Part shown: piece by piece, positions 1 through 8,391 of the stretch
Numbering within the stretch: position 1 is the first letter of the stretch
Layout of the letters: every line of letters starts with the position of its first letter
NCBI RefSeq assembly: GCF_001558695.1
Contig: NZ_LNTU01000001.1
Location: forward strand, 806,001-870,000
Direction: 5' to 3'
DNA from: Paramesorhizobium deserti
Lineage (GTDB): Bacteria > Pseudomonadota > Alphaproteobacteria > Rhizobiales > Rhizobiaceae
Length of the DNA: 64,000 nt
Made by a program: the position numbers and the translations under genes
The notes under the pieces: model-generated
What the model was told of the DNA's origin: nothing
Databases searched by the model: none
Seen by the model: only the letters and a program-made list of their open reading frames with translations

Positions 1-116
1 AAAGCGATCCGGCACGTTGCGCACGGATCATACGACCAACTTTCCCATTCCGGTTAACCACTTGCTGCCGCGCATCCCTCACTTGTTGGCCATTACCCGG
101 CCATGCAGCTTCGGAC

Positions 117-144
117 AGCCCGCGCATCATCGCGCGAGCGGGCT
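117..144 (-). terminator. GC-rich hairpin downstream of rpoN
   Basis: AGCCCGC (117-123) pairs with GCGGGCT (138-144), a 7-bp stem with a GC-rich loop. No clear T-tract follows on the minus strand, so a terminator role for rpoN is weak; it could equally be a structure in the next leader. Confidence 0.3.
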
Positions 145-178
145 TCTATTGAGTGACGTTGCGAAAGTCAATTCAAAC

Positions 179-193
179 TTAAGAAGTCCTTAA
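179..193. promoter_or_regulatory. CtrA-type full site TTAA-N7-TTAA
   Basis: Two TTAA half-sites (179-182 and 190-193) are separated by exactly 7 bp, which is the consensus spacing for the alphaproteobacterial cell-cycle regulator CtrA. The site lies just past the rpoN stop, in front of whatever minus-strand gene follows to the left of the window. One of four such sites in the window. Confidence 0.5.
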
Positions 194-240
194 CGGACTC
201 CTTCCCTCGTTGTGTCGCCCCACACGACATAGGTCACGGT

Positions 241-1821
241 CTAGCGCCCAAACGCGGCAATCGCCTTCTTTTCCCGCCGCCGCTGGATCGATGATGGAAT
301 GTTCATCGATTCCCGGTATTTGGCGACGGTCCGCCGTGCGATATCCACGCCATCCCGGTTGAGAATATCGACAATGGCATCATCGGACAATATCGAATCG
401 GGACTTTCTCGGTCTATCAACTGCCGTATCTGATGACGCACCGCCTCTGAGGAGTGCGCGTCTCCCCCTTCGGCGGATGCGATCGCGGCATTGAAGAAAT
501 AACGCAATTCGAACACACCGCGCGGCGTCAGCATGTATTTGTTGGCGGTGACGCGGCTTACCGTCGATTCATGCATGCCGATGGCGTCGGCGACCATCCG
601 CAGATTGAGCGGCTTCAGATGCGAAACGCCGTTGACGAGGAAGCCGTCCTGCTGGCGCACGATCTCGCGAGCCACCTTCAGGATGGTGCGAGCCCGCTGA
701 TCGAGGCTGCGTGTCAGCCAATTGGCGTTCTGCAGGCATTCCGACAGGAAATCCTTCTCCTGCGGGCCGGCGCCACGTGCAACGGCGGTGTAATAATCAT
801 GGTTGACCAGCACCCGCGGCAGGGCGGCGGAATTGAGCTCGATCTCCCAGCCGCCACCATGGGCGGGCACGACATTGACATCCGGCACGATGGCGTCGGC
901 CACGCCGACGGCGAAGAGCGCACCGGGTTTGGGATCGAGCAGGCGGATCTCCGCCAGCATGTCGAGAAGGTCCGCCTGGTCGACGCCGCAGAGCCGCTTC
1001 AGGGTCTGGAAATCCCGCTTCGCCAGGAGTTCGAGATTGGCGAGGAGCGCCTGCATCGCCGGATCGAAGCGATCCTTCTGCCGGAGCTGGATGGCGAGGC
1101 ATTCGGCGAGATCGCGGGCGAACAGCCCGGCCGGCTCGAATGTCTGCAGGGTGGCGAGCACATCCTCGACCACCGGCAAATCCGCTCCAAGGCGTCCGGC
1201 GATCTCGGCAAGGTCGGCGCGAAGATAGCCCATATCGTCGAGATGATCGGCGAGTTCGGCGGCGATAAGCCTTTGAGCCGGGTCGCTGAAGGCGAAGAGT
1301 ATCTGTTCGTCGACATGGTCACGCAGCGAGACGCGATGTGCCGTTACCTGCTCGATATCGAACCCATCGCCGCCACCGCAGACATAGCCGTCCCCGCTGG
1401 AGGATTTCCATTGCGAGGCGAGATCCGGCGCGATCTGCTCGTAACGGCCGGGATCGTCGGGAAAGACATTCTCCATCGAACTGTCGAAGGTCTCGGAAAT
1501 GGCGCCTGAATCGGGTGCGCTGCCGTCCAGCCAGTCGATGCCCTCCTCACCCTGCCCGCCGGCAAGAGGCGTGGCGTCGAAGGCGGAATCGTCGGCATCG
1601 CCCATCATATCCGAACGCTCGGGCGACGAACGGGCATCGGACGCGATATCGTCATTGGCCGGCTCGATGCGTTCCAGGAGCGGGTTCTTCTCGATCTCCA
1701 GATCGATAAAATGTTCAAGCTCGATATGGGTCATCTGCAGCAGCCTGATGGACTGCATCAGCTGCGGCGTCATGACGAGCGATTGCGACTGGCGCAAATC
1801 GAGCTTTGGCGAAAGTGCCAT
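241..1821 (-). CDS. rpoN: RNA polymerase sigma-54 factor RpoN
   Basis: Sigma-54 directs RNA polymerase to -24/-12 promoters and needs an AAA+ activator to open them; it governs nitrogen assimilation and related regulons. The 526-residue protein has the Gln/Leu-rich region I at the N-terminus (residues 1-50, with LRQSQSLVMTPQL), an acidic region II (about 55-130), the core-binding domain, an HTH (HESTVSRV) and the C-terminal RpoN box ARRTVAKYR at 495-503 that reads the -24 element. The length is normal for rhizobial RpoN. It is the last gene of the lptC-lptA-lptB-rpoN run but is separated from lptB by about 200 bp holding its own promoter candidate. The start ATG is followed by the canonical MALSPKL. 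Confidence 0.98.
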   Translation of the reverse strand: MALSPKLDLRQSQSLVMTPQLMQSIRLLQMTHIELEHFIDLEIEKNPLLERIEPANDDIASDARSSPERSDMMGDADDSAFDATPLAGGQGEEGIDWLDGSAPDSGAISETFDSSMENVFPDDPGRYEQIAPDLASQWKSSSGDGYVCGGGDGFDIEQVTAHRVSLRDHVDEQILFAFSDPAQRLIAAELADHLDDMGYLRADLAEIAGRLGADLPVVEDVLATLQTFEPAGLFARDLAECLAIQLRQKDRFDPAMQALLANLELLAKRDFQTLKRLCGVDQADLLDMLAEIRLLDPKPGALFAVGVADAIVPDVNVVPAHGGGWEIELNSAALPRVLVNHDYYTAVARGAGPQEKDFLSECLQNANWLTRSLDQRARTILKVAREIVRQQDGFLVNGVSHLKPLNLRMVADAIGMHESTVSRVTANKYMLTPRGVFELRYFFNAAIASAEGGDAHSSEAVRHQIRQLIDRESPDSILSDDAIVDILNRDGVDIARRTVAKYRESMNIPSSIQRRREKKAIAAFGR

Positions 1822-1873
1822 GGCCTACGCTTTACTCCCCCTACCCTTACATCACCCTGGCGCACCTCTCTTT

Positions 1874-1902
1874 ACAAAACTGGTACAAACCTTGCTTGTC
1901 AA
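1874..1902 (-). promoter_or_regulatory. Candidate sigma-70 promoter of rpoN
   Basis: On the minus strand a perfect TTGACA (complement of 1897-1902) is followed 17 bp later by TTTTGT (complement of 1874-1879). The -10 is poor but the -35 and spacing are ideal, and the pair lies about 50 bp upstream of the rpoN ATG. It would give rpoN expression independent of the lpt genes. Confidence 0.45.
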
Positions 1903-2022
1903 TTCAGAATGTGCGGTTTTGGGCGCTTCTGACGCCGAAAAACGGGCAGAATCGCACTTTTCTGATTCTTTTTTTTGGCAAAAGGCGGAACGGAAAAGGA
2001 ATTTCCGCTCCTGCGCAGCGGA

Positions 2023-2865
2023 TCAAAGCATGAACTGATCGCCGAGATAAAGCCGCCGAACATCGGGATTGGCGACGATTTCCGCCGGGCGGCCATGGGT
2101 GAGCACCTGACCGGCATGGATGATATAGGCGCGGTCGATGAGGCCCAGCGTCTCGCGCACATTATGATCGGTGATGAGCACGCCGATGCCGCGGCTCGTC
2201 AGGTGGCGCACCAATTGCTGGATGTCGGAGACGGCGATGGGATCGACGCCGGCGAAAGGCTCGTCGAGGAGCATGAAATTGGGCCGCGAGGCGAGCGCGC
2301 GGGCGATCTCGAGCCTGCGGCGCTCGCCGCCGGAGAGCGAGAGCGCGGGCGCCTTGCGCAGATGCGCGATGTGGAACTCATCGAGCAGAGCGTCGAGCTC
2401 GCCGGCACGCTTCTTCTTGTCCTTCTCGACGACCTCCAGAACGGCCTTGATATTGTTTTCCACCGAAAGGCCACGGAAAATCGAGGCTTCCTGCGGGAGA
2501 TAGCCGATGCCGAGACGCGACCGCCGGTACATCGGCATGGTCGTCACGTCAAAGCCGTCGATCTCGATCGAGCCGCTGTCGACGGGCACGAGGCCGGTCA
2601 CCATGTAGAAGCAGGTGGTCTTGCCCGCGCCGTTGGGACCGAGAATGCCCACCGCCTCTCCGGCGCGCACGCCGAAGGAAACGCCGTTAACAACCTGCCG
2701 GCCGCGATAGCTCTTGGTGAGGCCGCGCGCGACGAGCGTGCCCTTGAGACGCTTGAGATCACCCGATCCTGGCCGGGAGGAACTGGCAGGAGCAGCCGGC
2801 ACAGCAGTGGAAGCCGGTTGAACACCGTCTTTGCCCTGCACCTTGGTACGCGATAAAAATGTCAC
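2023..2865 (-). CDS. lptB: LPS export ABC transporter ATP-binding protein LptB
   Basis: LptB is the cytoplasmic ATPase of the LptB2FGC complex that extracts lipopolysaccharide from the inner membrane and drives it over the LptA bridge. Walker A GPNGAGKT at 76-83, signature LSGGE at about 177-181, Walker B MLLDEP just after and the H-loop in ITDHNVRE are all intact. The 280-residue protein carries roughly 40 residues, rich in Ala/Ser/Pro, before the point where E. coli LptB begins; no internal Met offers a shorter start, so the extension is probably real. It lies 14 bp downstream of lptA on the same strand and is certainly cotranscribed with it. Confidence 0.97.
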   Translation of the reverse strand: MTFLSRTKVQGKDGVQPASTAVPAAPASSSRPGSGDLKRLKGTLVARGLTKSYRGRQVVNGVSFGVRAGEAVGILGPNGAGKTTCFYMVTGLVPVDSGSIEIDGFDVTTMPMYRRSRLGIGYLPQEASIFRGLSVENNIKAVLEVVEKDKKKRAGELDALLDEFHIAHLRKAPALSLSGGERRRLEIARALASRPNFMLLDEPFAGVDPIAVSDIQQLVRHLTSRGIGVLITDHNVRETLGLIDRAYIIHAGQVLTHGRPAEIVANPDVRRLYLGDQFML

Positions 2866-2879
2866 TGTGCAGGCCCGGA

Positions 2880-3557
2880 TCAGTTGCGTTTCGCGCTGCC
2901 GGCACGATTGCCCTGCTGGTCGTTCTTCGGCGTGAGGATGATCGAGACACGGCCGGCCTGGCCCTTGCAGCTTTCAAGGAAAGCCTTGCCGGTCGCGGTG
3001 TTGGCGGTCAGCTTGCAGCCCGTGGCGACATTGTCGCCATCGGAAAGCACGACCTTCTTGCCCTGCAGCGTCATGGTCTGCGTCTTCGCATCGTAGGTTC
3101 CGCTGTCGCCGGTGGCGATCTGCGTACCCGACTTGAGATAGACCTTGCCGCTCACCTCGAGATGATCGATACCGGCCGCGCCGAGGCCGGTCGCCTCGGA
3201 CTGCGCCTGCTGCGCGCCGCCGTTTTCGCCCGATTTGCTGGCGTAATAGACCGTCATCTTGCCGGATTTGAGCACCGACTGCCCCTGCACGACCGAGACA
3301 TTGCCGGTGAAGATGGCAATGCCTTCCTTGTCGCGCATCTCCAGCTTGTCCGCGTTTATCTGGACGGGCTCCTTGCCATTGGAGAGATTGAGCCCGCCGA
3401 ACGGAACGTTCTGCGTCTGCTGCTGGGCGAGCGCCGGAGCCGGAACAGAAGCCATGGCAGCGAAAAAAGCCGCCGCCGTCACCGTTGCGAGGCGGGGAGC
3501 TTTATGTTTCGAAAGAAGGTCTTTGCGTATTGCCAACCTGCGCTGCATTCCTAACAT
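2880..3557 (-). CDS. lptA: LPS transport periplasmic protein LptA
   Basis: An OstA/LptA-family periplasmic protein that forms the beta-jellyroll bridge carrying LPS from LptC to LptD. Residues 1-45 are basic then hydrophobic and end in APALA, a good signal peptidase I site; the OstA-like domain follows (PVQINADKLEMRDKEG and FTGNVSVVQG). It has 225 residues. The start could be Met1 or Met4 (3548); the basic stretch before the hydrophobic segment is long but typical for rhizobial LptA. It lies between lptC (69-bp gap) and lptB (14-bp gap). Identification rests on the domain pattern and operon context together. Confidence 0.93.
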   Translation of the reverse strand: MLGMQRRLAIRKDLLSKHKAPRLATVTAAAFFAAMASVPAPALAQQQTQNVPFGGLNLSNGKEPVQINADKLEMRDKEGIAIFTGNVSVVQGQSVLKSGKMTVYYASKSGENGGAQQAQSEATGLGAAGIDHLEVSGKVYLKSGTQIATGDSGTYDAKTQTMTLQGKKVVLSDGDNVATGCKLTANTATGKAFLESCKGQAGRVSIILTPKNDQQGNRAGSAKRN

Positions 3558-3626
3558 CCCCTTTAAAGACCGGCAGCGCCTGATGTCCGCCCTCTGCCCG
3601 GCCAGGCGTCAAACAAGGCCATGCCC

Positions 3627-4352
3627 TTAGCCATCGTTACCCGGAGCCGAAATATCGCTCTTTTGCTCTTTTGGCGGATCGATGACAAGCTTTACCTTGT
3701 TCTCGAACACCATCACGTCGCCATTATCCTGGATCTGCATCTTGTCCGCCGATATATGCGCATCGCCATTCTGGATATCGACGGGCTGATCCGTGGTGAT
3801 ACGCCCGGTGGAGATATTGACGTCCGCCGACTTCAATTTCGCCTTCAATCCACTGTTGGTAGTAACAGTAAAATCCTTATCGAGTTGCAAACGCCCGTTG
3901 GCATTGTCGTAAATGCCGGATTTCGCTTCTATCTTGGCGCGCTGGTCGGGACCGAGGGGAAGTTCGGCATCGATGTTCTCAAGGGTGATGACGCCATTGT
4001 TGGTGACGTCCTGCATCGCGCGGGCGGCCGTCATCGTATAGGGAAGGTTTTCCTTGGTGAATCCGTCGAGCTTGGGATTGGTCATCACCAGCTTGCCGTC
4101 CTCGGTCTCCGTCGTACCGACCTGGATCGTGACGGGGGCGGTCGGAGCGGCGAGAAAGGTGAACCACGAGAAGACGCCGGCAACAGCGACGGCGGCAAGC
4201 GGCAACGCGGTCTTGAGCACACGCACGCGCCCCGAATGGCGCTGCGCCGCCTGGAAAACCGCGGCGCTTTTTTCGGAGGCGCCGAAATCCATCATATGGG
4301 CACCCCCGGGTGCCCCAGCTCCCCGGTTCAAACCGTCTTTTTTCGCGTTCAT
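3627..4352 (-). CDS. lptC: LPS export periplasmic protein LptC
   Basis: LptC is a bitopic inner-membrane protein that receives LPS from LptFGB and hands it to LptA. This 241-residue protein has a cytoplasmic N-terminus of about 45 residues, one transmembrane helix (LPLAAVAVAGVFSWFTFLAA) and a periplasmic beta-jellyroll with OstA-like repeats. The N-terminal tail is longer than in E. coli, as is common in rhizobia. It is first in the lptC-lptA-lptB run; in the Rhizobiales gene orders I remember, a ribonuclease D gene lies directly upstream, whereas here the upstream neighbour is the divergent sppA and ribonuclease D lies near 51 kb. Confidence 0.93.
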   Translation of the reverse strand: MNAKKDGLNRGAGAPGGAHMMDFGASEKSAAVFQAAQRHSGRVRVLKTALPLAAVAVAGVFSWFTFLAAPTAPVTIQVGTTETEDGKLVMTNPKLDGFTKENLPYTMTAARAMQDVTNNGVITLENIDAELPLGPDQRAKIEAKSGIYDNANGRLQLDKDFTVTTNSGLKAKLKSADVNISTGRITTDQPVDIQNGDAHISADKMQIQDNGDVMVFENKVKLVIDPPKEQKSDISAPGNDG

Positions 4353-4567
4353 ATGACTAAATTCTCTTGTAGTGGGCCAACCGGACCATTTTCACGGCCC
4401 ATTCACACTCCAATATGGTTATATTGAGATAGAATACCAAATAGAAGCTAACAGCGTCTTGCCGCAGGGGTTAAGCTACACCTAAAGTGGCAGCCAAATC
4501 CTTCGGATTCAATAAACCGTTTATACGGCGTTCAACGCCTTGTGCAACAACGAATACGGGTACGACC

Positions 4568-5542
4568 ATGACACAATCTGCCGACGCAATTATAGACCGG
4601 CGGCGGCTGCGACGGAAGCTCACCTTCTGGCGTATCGCGACACTGGCCGTGGTGGCGCTCGGCATCGCGGCGCTCATCAATTTCACCAGCGGGATCGGCG
4701 GGCGCAACACACCGCATATCGCCAAGGTGAAGATCGAAGGCACGATTCTCGAGGACGACGATCTGCTCGACCGCCTCGACAAAATCGCCGCCAGCGATGC
4801 GGTGAAGGGCCTGATCGTCTCGGTCGATTCGCCGGGAGGCACGACGGCCGGCGGCGAGGCGATTTTCGAAGCGGTGCGCAAGGTCGCCGAGAAGAAGCCG
4901 GTCGTGGCCCAGGTCGGCACGCTCGCGGCTTCCGCCGGCTATATGATCGCCAGCGCCGCCGACCATATTGTGGCGCGCCAGTCCTCGATCGTCGGTTCCA
5001 TCGGCGTCCTGTTCCAATATCCCGATATTTCACAGCTCCTGACCAAGCTCGGCGTCAAGATCGAGACCATCAAGTCGAGCCCGCTCAAGGCCGAGCCGAA
5101 CTTCTTCAGCCCCGCCAGCGAGGAAGCAAAGGGAATGATCCGCAACATGATCATGGATTCCTATGACTGGTTCGTCGGCCTCGTCGAAAGCCGCCGCCCG
5201 CTCGACCATACGCAGACCCTGGCGCTGGCAAACGGCGCGGTCTTCACCGGGCGACAGGCGCTCGGCAACAAGCTCGTCGACGAGCTTGGTGGCGAGGACG
5301 AGGCGGTCAACTGGCTTAAAGGCAAGGGCGTGGACAGCAAGCTTTCCGTCATCGAGTGGAAGCCGGAGAAATCGGGCGCGGGCTGGTTTTTCTCCGAATC
5401 GACGGCCAGATTGCTGACGCGGCTTCTGGGCCTGCCGGAGGAGAGCGGCAGCCTGTTGCGCGAGGTGACGGGCGAGCGCATCTTCACCCCCGGCCTGCTC
5501 TCGATCTGGCATACCGAGACGGTGCCGTCCAAAGGCCAATAA
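4568..5542 (+). CDS. sppA: Signal peptide peptidase SppA, S49 family, short form
   Basis: A membrane-bound serine protease that degrades leftover signal peptides. From the chosen ATG the protein has 324 residues with one N-terminal membrane segment (about 20-40) and a single S49 domain, the short form rather than the tandem E. coli form. The catalytic Ser122 sits in AASAGY and the general-base Lys174 in SSPLKAEPN, giving the Ser/Lys dyad. An upstream in-frame ATG at 4487 would add 27 unlikely residues, so 4568, directly before the basic MTQSADAIIDRRRLRRK region, is preferred. ihfB follows 81 bp downstream on the same strand, and lptC is divergent. Confidence 0.93.
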   Translation: MTQSADAIIDRRRLRRKLTFWRIATLAVVALGIAALINFTSGIGGRNTPHIAKVKIEGTILEDDDLLDRLDKIAASDAVKGLIVSVDSPGGTTAGGEAIFEAVRKVAEKKPVVAQVGTLAASAGYMIASAADHIVARQSSIVGSIGVLFQYPDISQLLTKLGVKIETIKSSPLKAEPNFFSPASEEAKGMIRNMIMDSYDWFVGLVESRRPLDHTQTLALANGAVFTGRQALGNKLVDELGGEDEAVNWLKGKGVDSKLSVIEWKPEKSGAGWFFSESTARLLTRLLGLPEESGSLLREVTGERIFTPGLLSIWHTETVPSKGQ

Positions 5543-5623
5543 GCTGTTGAATATCAATGTTTATGCGAATACTACTGTATCCGCAGAACCATGAATGCAA
5601 CGTGCAAAGAGGGGTCGAACGCC

Positions 5624-5911
5624 GTGATCAAGTCAGAACTCGTACAGATCATCGCCAGCCGTAATCCGCATCTCTTTCAACGCGACGTGGAAAACATCGT
5701 CGGCGCTGTGTTCGATGAGATCACCAATGCGCTGGCGGAGGGCAACCGGGTGGAATTGCGCGGCTTCGGCGCCTTCTCAGTGAAAAATCGCCCCGCACGC
5801 AGTGGACGCAATCCCCGGACGGGTGAAGCGGTCAGCGTGGAGGAGAAGTGGGTGCCGTTCTTCAAGACGGGCAAGGAACTGCGCGACCGCCTGAACAGCA
5901 ACGACCAATAA
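5624..5911 (+). CDS. ihfB: Integration host factor subunit beta, GTG start
   Basis: IHF-beta pairs with IHF-alpha to bend DNA sharply at promoters (notably sigma-54 promoters), recombination sites and origins. The start is a GTG with an AGAGGGG Shine-Dalgarno about 10 bp upstream; this gives a 95-residue protein beginning (M)IKSELVQII, the usual IhfB start, whereas the in-frame ATG at 5591 would add 11 atypical residues. The DNA-intercalating arm is intact (RNPRTGEAV with the RSGRNP approach), as is the VELRGFGAF core. It lies between sppA and a LapA-domain protein; the ihfB-lapA pairing is also found in enterobacteria. Confidence 0.97.
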   Translation: MIKSELVQIIASRNPHLFQRDVENIVGAVFDEITNALAEGNRVELRGFGAFSVKNRPARSGRNPRTGEAVSVEEKWVPFFKTGKELRDRLNSNDQ

Positions 5912-5922
5912 TCCACAACATC

Positions 5923-6258
5923 ATGGCAAACCGTCTCGTCACCATCATCATCTTCGTGCCGCTGGCAATCGTGCTGATCGCGCTGTCTGTCGCCAATCGC
6001 GCGACCGTCACCGTGACGCTCGATCCGTTCAACCCCGGGAATCCGGCGCTGTCCTATTCGGCGCCGCTGTTCGTCTGGCTATTCGGGATGTTGATCGCCG
6101 GACTCATTCTCGGCGGTGTGGTGACGTGGTTCGCGCAGGGCAAATATCGCAAGCTTGCCCGCACCCGCAAAGCGGAAGCCGACCGGCTGCGCCAGAATAC
6201 CGAAAGCGGGAAGACGGGCGACCCAGCTTCCCCGACGCAATTGCCTGCCCTGCGCTGA
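5923..6258 (+). CDS. LapA-domain membrane protein
   Basis: A 111-residue protein with two membrane helices (about 6-24 and 45-67) separated by a short periplasmic loop, then a basic coiled-coil-like tail (QGKYRKLARTRKAEADRLRQ). This is the LapA (DUF1049) architecture. E. coli LapA works with LapB in controlling LPS synthesis; whether this relative does so is an inference. It begins 11 bp after the ihfB stop and is probably translationally linked to it. The ATG at 5923 is chosen because translation further upstream would run inside ihfB in another frame. Confidence 0.85.
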   Translation: MANRLVTIIIFVPLAIVLIALSVANRATVTVTLDPFNPGNPALSYSAPLFVWLFGMLIAGLILGGVVTWFAQGKYRKLARTRKAEADRLRQNTESGKTGDPASPTQLPALR

Positions 6259-6281
6259 GCGCTCGCGGTTCGGGACCAGCC

Positions 6282-7259
6282 ATGAAAAACATCTCCGCCG
6301 ACGAAATCGATGCCGTCCTCACCTGGCCGGACATGGTGGACGCGCTTGACCGCGCCTTTCGCGAGGGCATGATCCAGCCGGTGCGCCATCACCATACCGT
6401 CGAGCGGCCGCAGGGTGCGGCGTCCACCCTGCTGCTGATGCCCGCCTGGTCCGATTTCTCCGGGCTGGAAGACATCACGAAGGGCTATATGGGCGTCAAG
6501 ATCGTGACGGTTTCGCCGGATAATGGCGCAATCGGCAAGCCAGCCGTAATGGGTGTCTATCTGCTTCTCGACGGCACCACCGGCGAGCCGAAGGCGCTGA
6601 TCGACGGGCAGAGACTGACCAACTGGCGCACCGCCGGCGCTTCGGCGCTCGCCGCGCGCTATCTCGCCCGCGAGGATGCCGAAAAGCTGGTGATCATCGG
6701 CGCCGGATCGCTCTCGACCTTCATCGCCAGGGCGCACAGCGCCGTAAGGCCGATCAAGGATATAGCCATCTGGAATCGCAATCTGGAGAGCGCCGAAAGG
6801 GTCGCCCGGCAATTGACCGCCGAAGGGCTCAACGCCCGTGTGGCGGAGAACCGGGATGCTGCGATCGCCGAAGCCGATATCGTATCCGCCGCGACGCTCT
6901 CCACCCTTCCTCTGATCCACGGCAAGTTCCTGAAGCCCGGCGCGCATGTCGATCTGATCGGCGCCTTCGCGCCTGCCATGCGCGAGACGGACGATGAATG
7001 CATCCTGCGTGCCCGCGTGTTCGTCGATACCAGAGAGGGTGCGCTGAAGGAGGGCGGCGATATAGTCCAGCCTCTGAAGGCGGGCGTCATCCAGGAGGGT
7101 CATGTGCTCGGCGATCTCTATGATCTGACGCGCGGCAAGGTGAAGGGTCGGGGCTCGGCGGAGGAGATCACGCTCTTCAAGTCGGTCGGGGCGGCGCTCG
7201 AAGACCTCGCGGCCGGCATCCTGATTTACGAGAAGACGGCGGCCAAGGACGCGCAGTGA
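6282..7259 (+). CDS. Ornithine cyclodeaminase / mu-crystallin family protein
   Basis: A 325-residue NAD(P)-dependent enzyme of the ornithine cyclodeaminase/mu-crystallin family. The family includes ornithine cyclodeaminase (ornithine to proline plus ammonia), alanine dehydrogenase and ketimine reductases, so the substrate cannot be fixed by reading. The Rossmann segment VIIGAGSLSTFIARAH lies in the middle, with the K-x-V motif (MGVKIVTVSPDN) and DGTTGEPKALIDG before it. It starts 23 bp after the LapA-domain gene. olsB, which consumes ornithine, lies 5 kb downstream, but I do not take that as evidence of a shared pathway. Confidence 0.85.
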   Translation: MKNISADEIDAVLTWPDMVDALDRAFREGMIQPVRHHHTVERPQGAASTLLLMPAWSDFSGLEDITKGYMGVKIVTVSPDNGAIGKPAVMGVYLLLDGTTGEPKALIDGQRLTNWRTAGASALAARYLAREDAEKLVIIGAGSLSTFIARAHSAVRPIKDIAIWNRNLESAERVARQLTAEGLNARVAENRDAAIAEADIVSAATLSTLPLIHGKFLKPGAHVDLIGAFAPAMRETDDECILRARVFVDTREGALKEGGDIVQPLKAGVIQEGHVLGDLYDLTRGKVKGRGSAEEITLFKSVGAALEDLAAGILIYEKTAAKDAQ

Positions 7260-7320
7260 CGTCTTTTTTCCTTTCGTCTTTCCGTAGTTTGTCCTAGGTG
7301 GAAGCCGAATTAACGGGAAT

Positions 7321-8391
7321 TTGCGGTTGAAACCACCGAAGCGAAAAGACAAGCGGCAGCAGCGGAGCGACAAGACGCCAGCCGGCGCGCGCGCGCCGCT
7401 TTCCCCAGCGCGGGCAAAGCCGGCGCAGGGGAAACAGGCGCGACCGGCGCCCGAACCCGCACGGCCGCGGCTGCTCAACCGACGCGAAGGCAAGCGGCCC
7501 GACGAGAAACTGCCGCTGATCCTCGAGACCGAACCTTCCGAGGACTATGCGCTGCTCGACAGCGGCAATGGCCAGAAGCTCGAGCAATACGGGCCGTACC
7601 GCATAGTACGCCCGGAAGGCCAAGCGATCTGGCTGCCGGCATGGGACCAGTCGGAGTGGGTGAAGGCCGATGCGGTCTTCACCGGCAATACCGACGAAGA
7701 AGGCATGGGGCGCTGGCATTTCCCGCGCACGCCGCTCGGCGAGACATGGCCCATGGCCTATGACGGCATTCCCTTCCATGGCCGATTCACCTCGTTCCGC
7801 CATGTCGGCGTCTTTCCCGAACAGGCTTCGCACTGGTCCTATATGGACCAGTTGATCCGCGATGCCGGGCGGCCAGTACGCGTGCTCAATCTCTTCGGCT
7901 ATACCGGCCTCGCATCGCTGGTCGCGGCAAGAGCGGGAGCCGAGGTCACCCATGTCGATGCCTCGAAGAAGGCCATCCTCTGGGCGCGGGAGAACCAGGA
8001 AATGGCAGGCTTGTCCGACAAGCCCATCCGCTGGATCTGCGACGACGCGACCAAATTCGTCACCCGCGAGGAGCGACGTGACAGCCGCTACGATATCATC
8101 CTGCTCGACCCGCCGGCCTATGGCCGCGGGCCGAACGGCGAGGTCTGGCAATTGTTCGACAATTTGCCTGAGATGGTCGATCTCTGCCGCTCGATCCTGA
8201 CGCCGAAGCCGCTGGCCGTGGTGCTGACGGCCTATTCGATCCGCGCCTCCTTCTTCGCCATCCACGAATTGATGCGCGATGCCTTCACCGGGCTTGGTGG
8301 ACGGGTGGAATCGGGCGAACTCATCCTGCGCGAACGCTCCGCCGGGCGCGCTCTTTCGACTTCGCTTTTCAGCCGCTGGGTGGCGCAATGA
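7321..8391 (+). CDS. Class I SAM-dependent rRNA methyltransferase, RlmI-like
   Basis: A methyltransferase with the fold of the 23S rRNA m5C1962 methyltransferase family. The N-terminal 50 residues are basic and Pro/Ala-rich and probably disordered. Motif I is VLNLFGYTGLASLVAARAGAEV, followed by VDASKKAI, and motif IV is ILLDPPAYGRG. The product has 356 residues from a TTG at 7321 preceded by ACGGGA; a second TTG two codons later is equally possible and no ATG is well placed. The stop overlaps the start of the following SpoU methyltransferase gene by 4 bp, so the two RNA-modifying enzymes are translationally coupled. Confidence 0.87.
   Translation: MRLKPPKRKDKRQQRSDKTPAGARAPLSPARAKPAQGKQARPAPEPARPRLLNRREGKRPDEKLPLILETEPSEDYALLDSGNGQKLEQYGPYRIVRPEGQAIWLPAWDQSEWVKADAVFTGNTDEEGMGRWHFPRTPLGETWPMAYDGIPFHGRFTSFRHVGVFPEQASHWSYMDQLIRDAGRPVRVLNLFGYTGLASLVAARAGAEVTHVDASKKAILWARENQEMAGLSDKPIRWICDDATKFVTREERRDSRYDIILLDPPAYGRGPNGEVWQLFDNLPEMVDLCRSILTPKPLAVVLTAYSIRASFFAIHELMRDAFTGLGGRVESGELILRERSAGRALSTSLFSRWVAQ

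Larger units (their letters stand above)
1..240. other. Intergenic region downstream of rpoN
   Basis: No convincing coding sequence is seen here. The region follows the rpoN stop on the minus strand and probably holds the promoter of the next minus-strand gene, which lies outside the window (in Rhizobiales usually the ribosome hibernation factor gene; this is an inference from gene order). It contains a perfect TTAA-N7-TTAA site and a GC-rich hairpin, listed separately. Confidence 0.6.

Noticed and set aside
454-1509. 351-codon open frame on the + strand opposite rpoN
   Set aside because: It lies wholly inside rpoN in antisense, has no ribosome-binding site or recognisable domain, and reflects GC-rich codon bias. 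Similar long antisense frames (for example 10056-11789 and 60438-61991) were rejected for the same reason.
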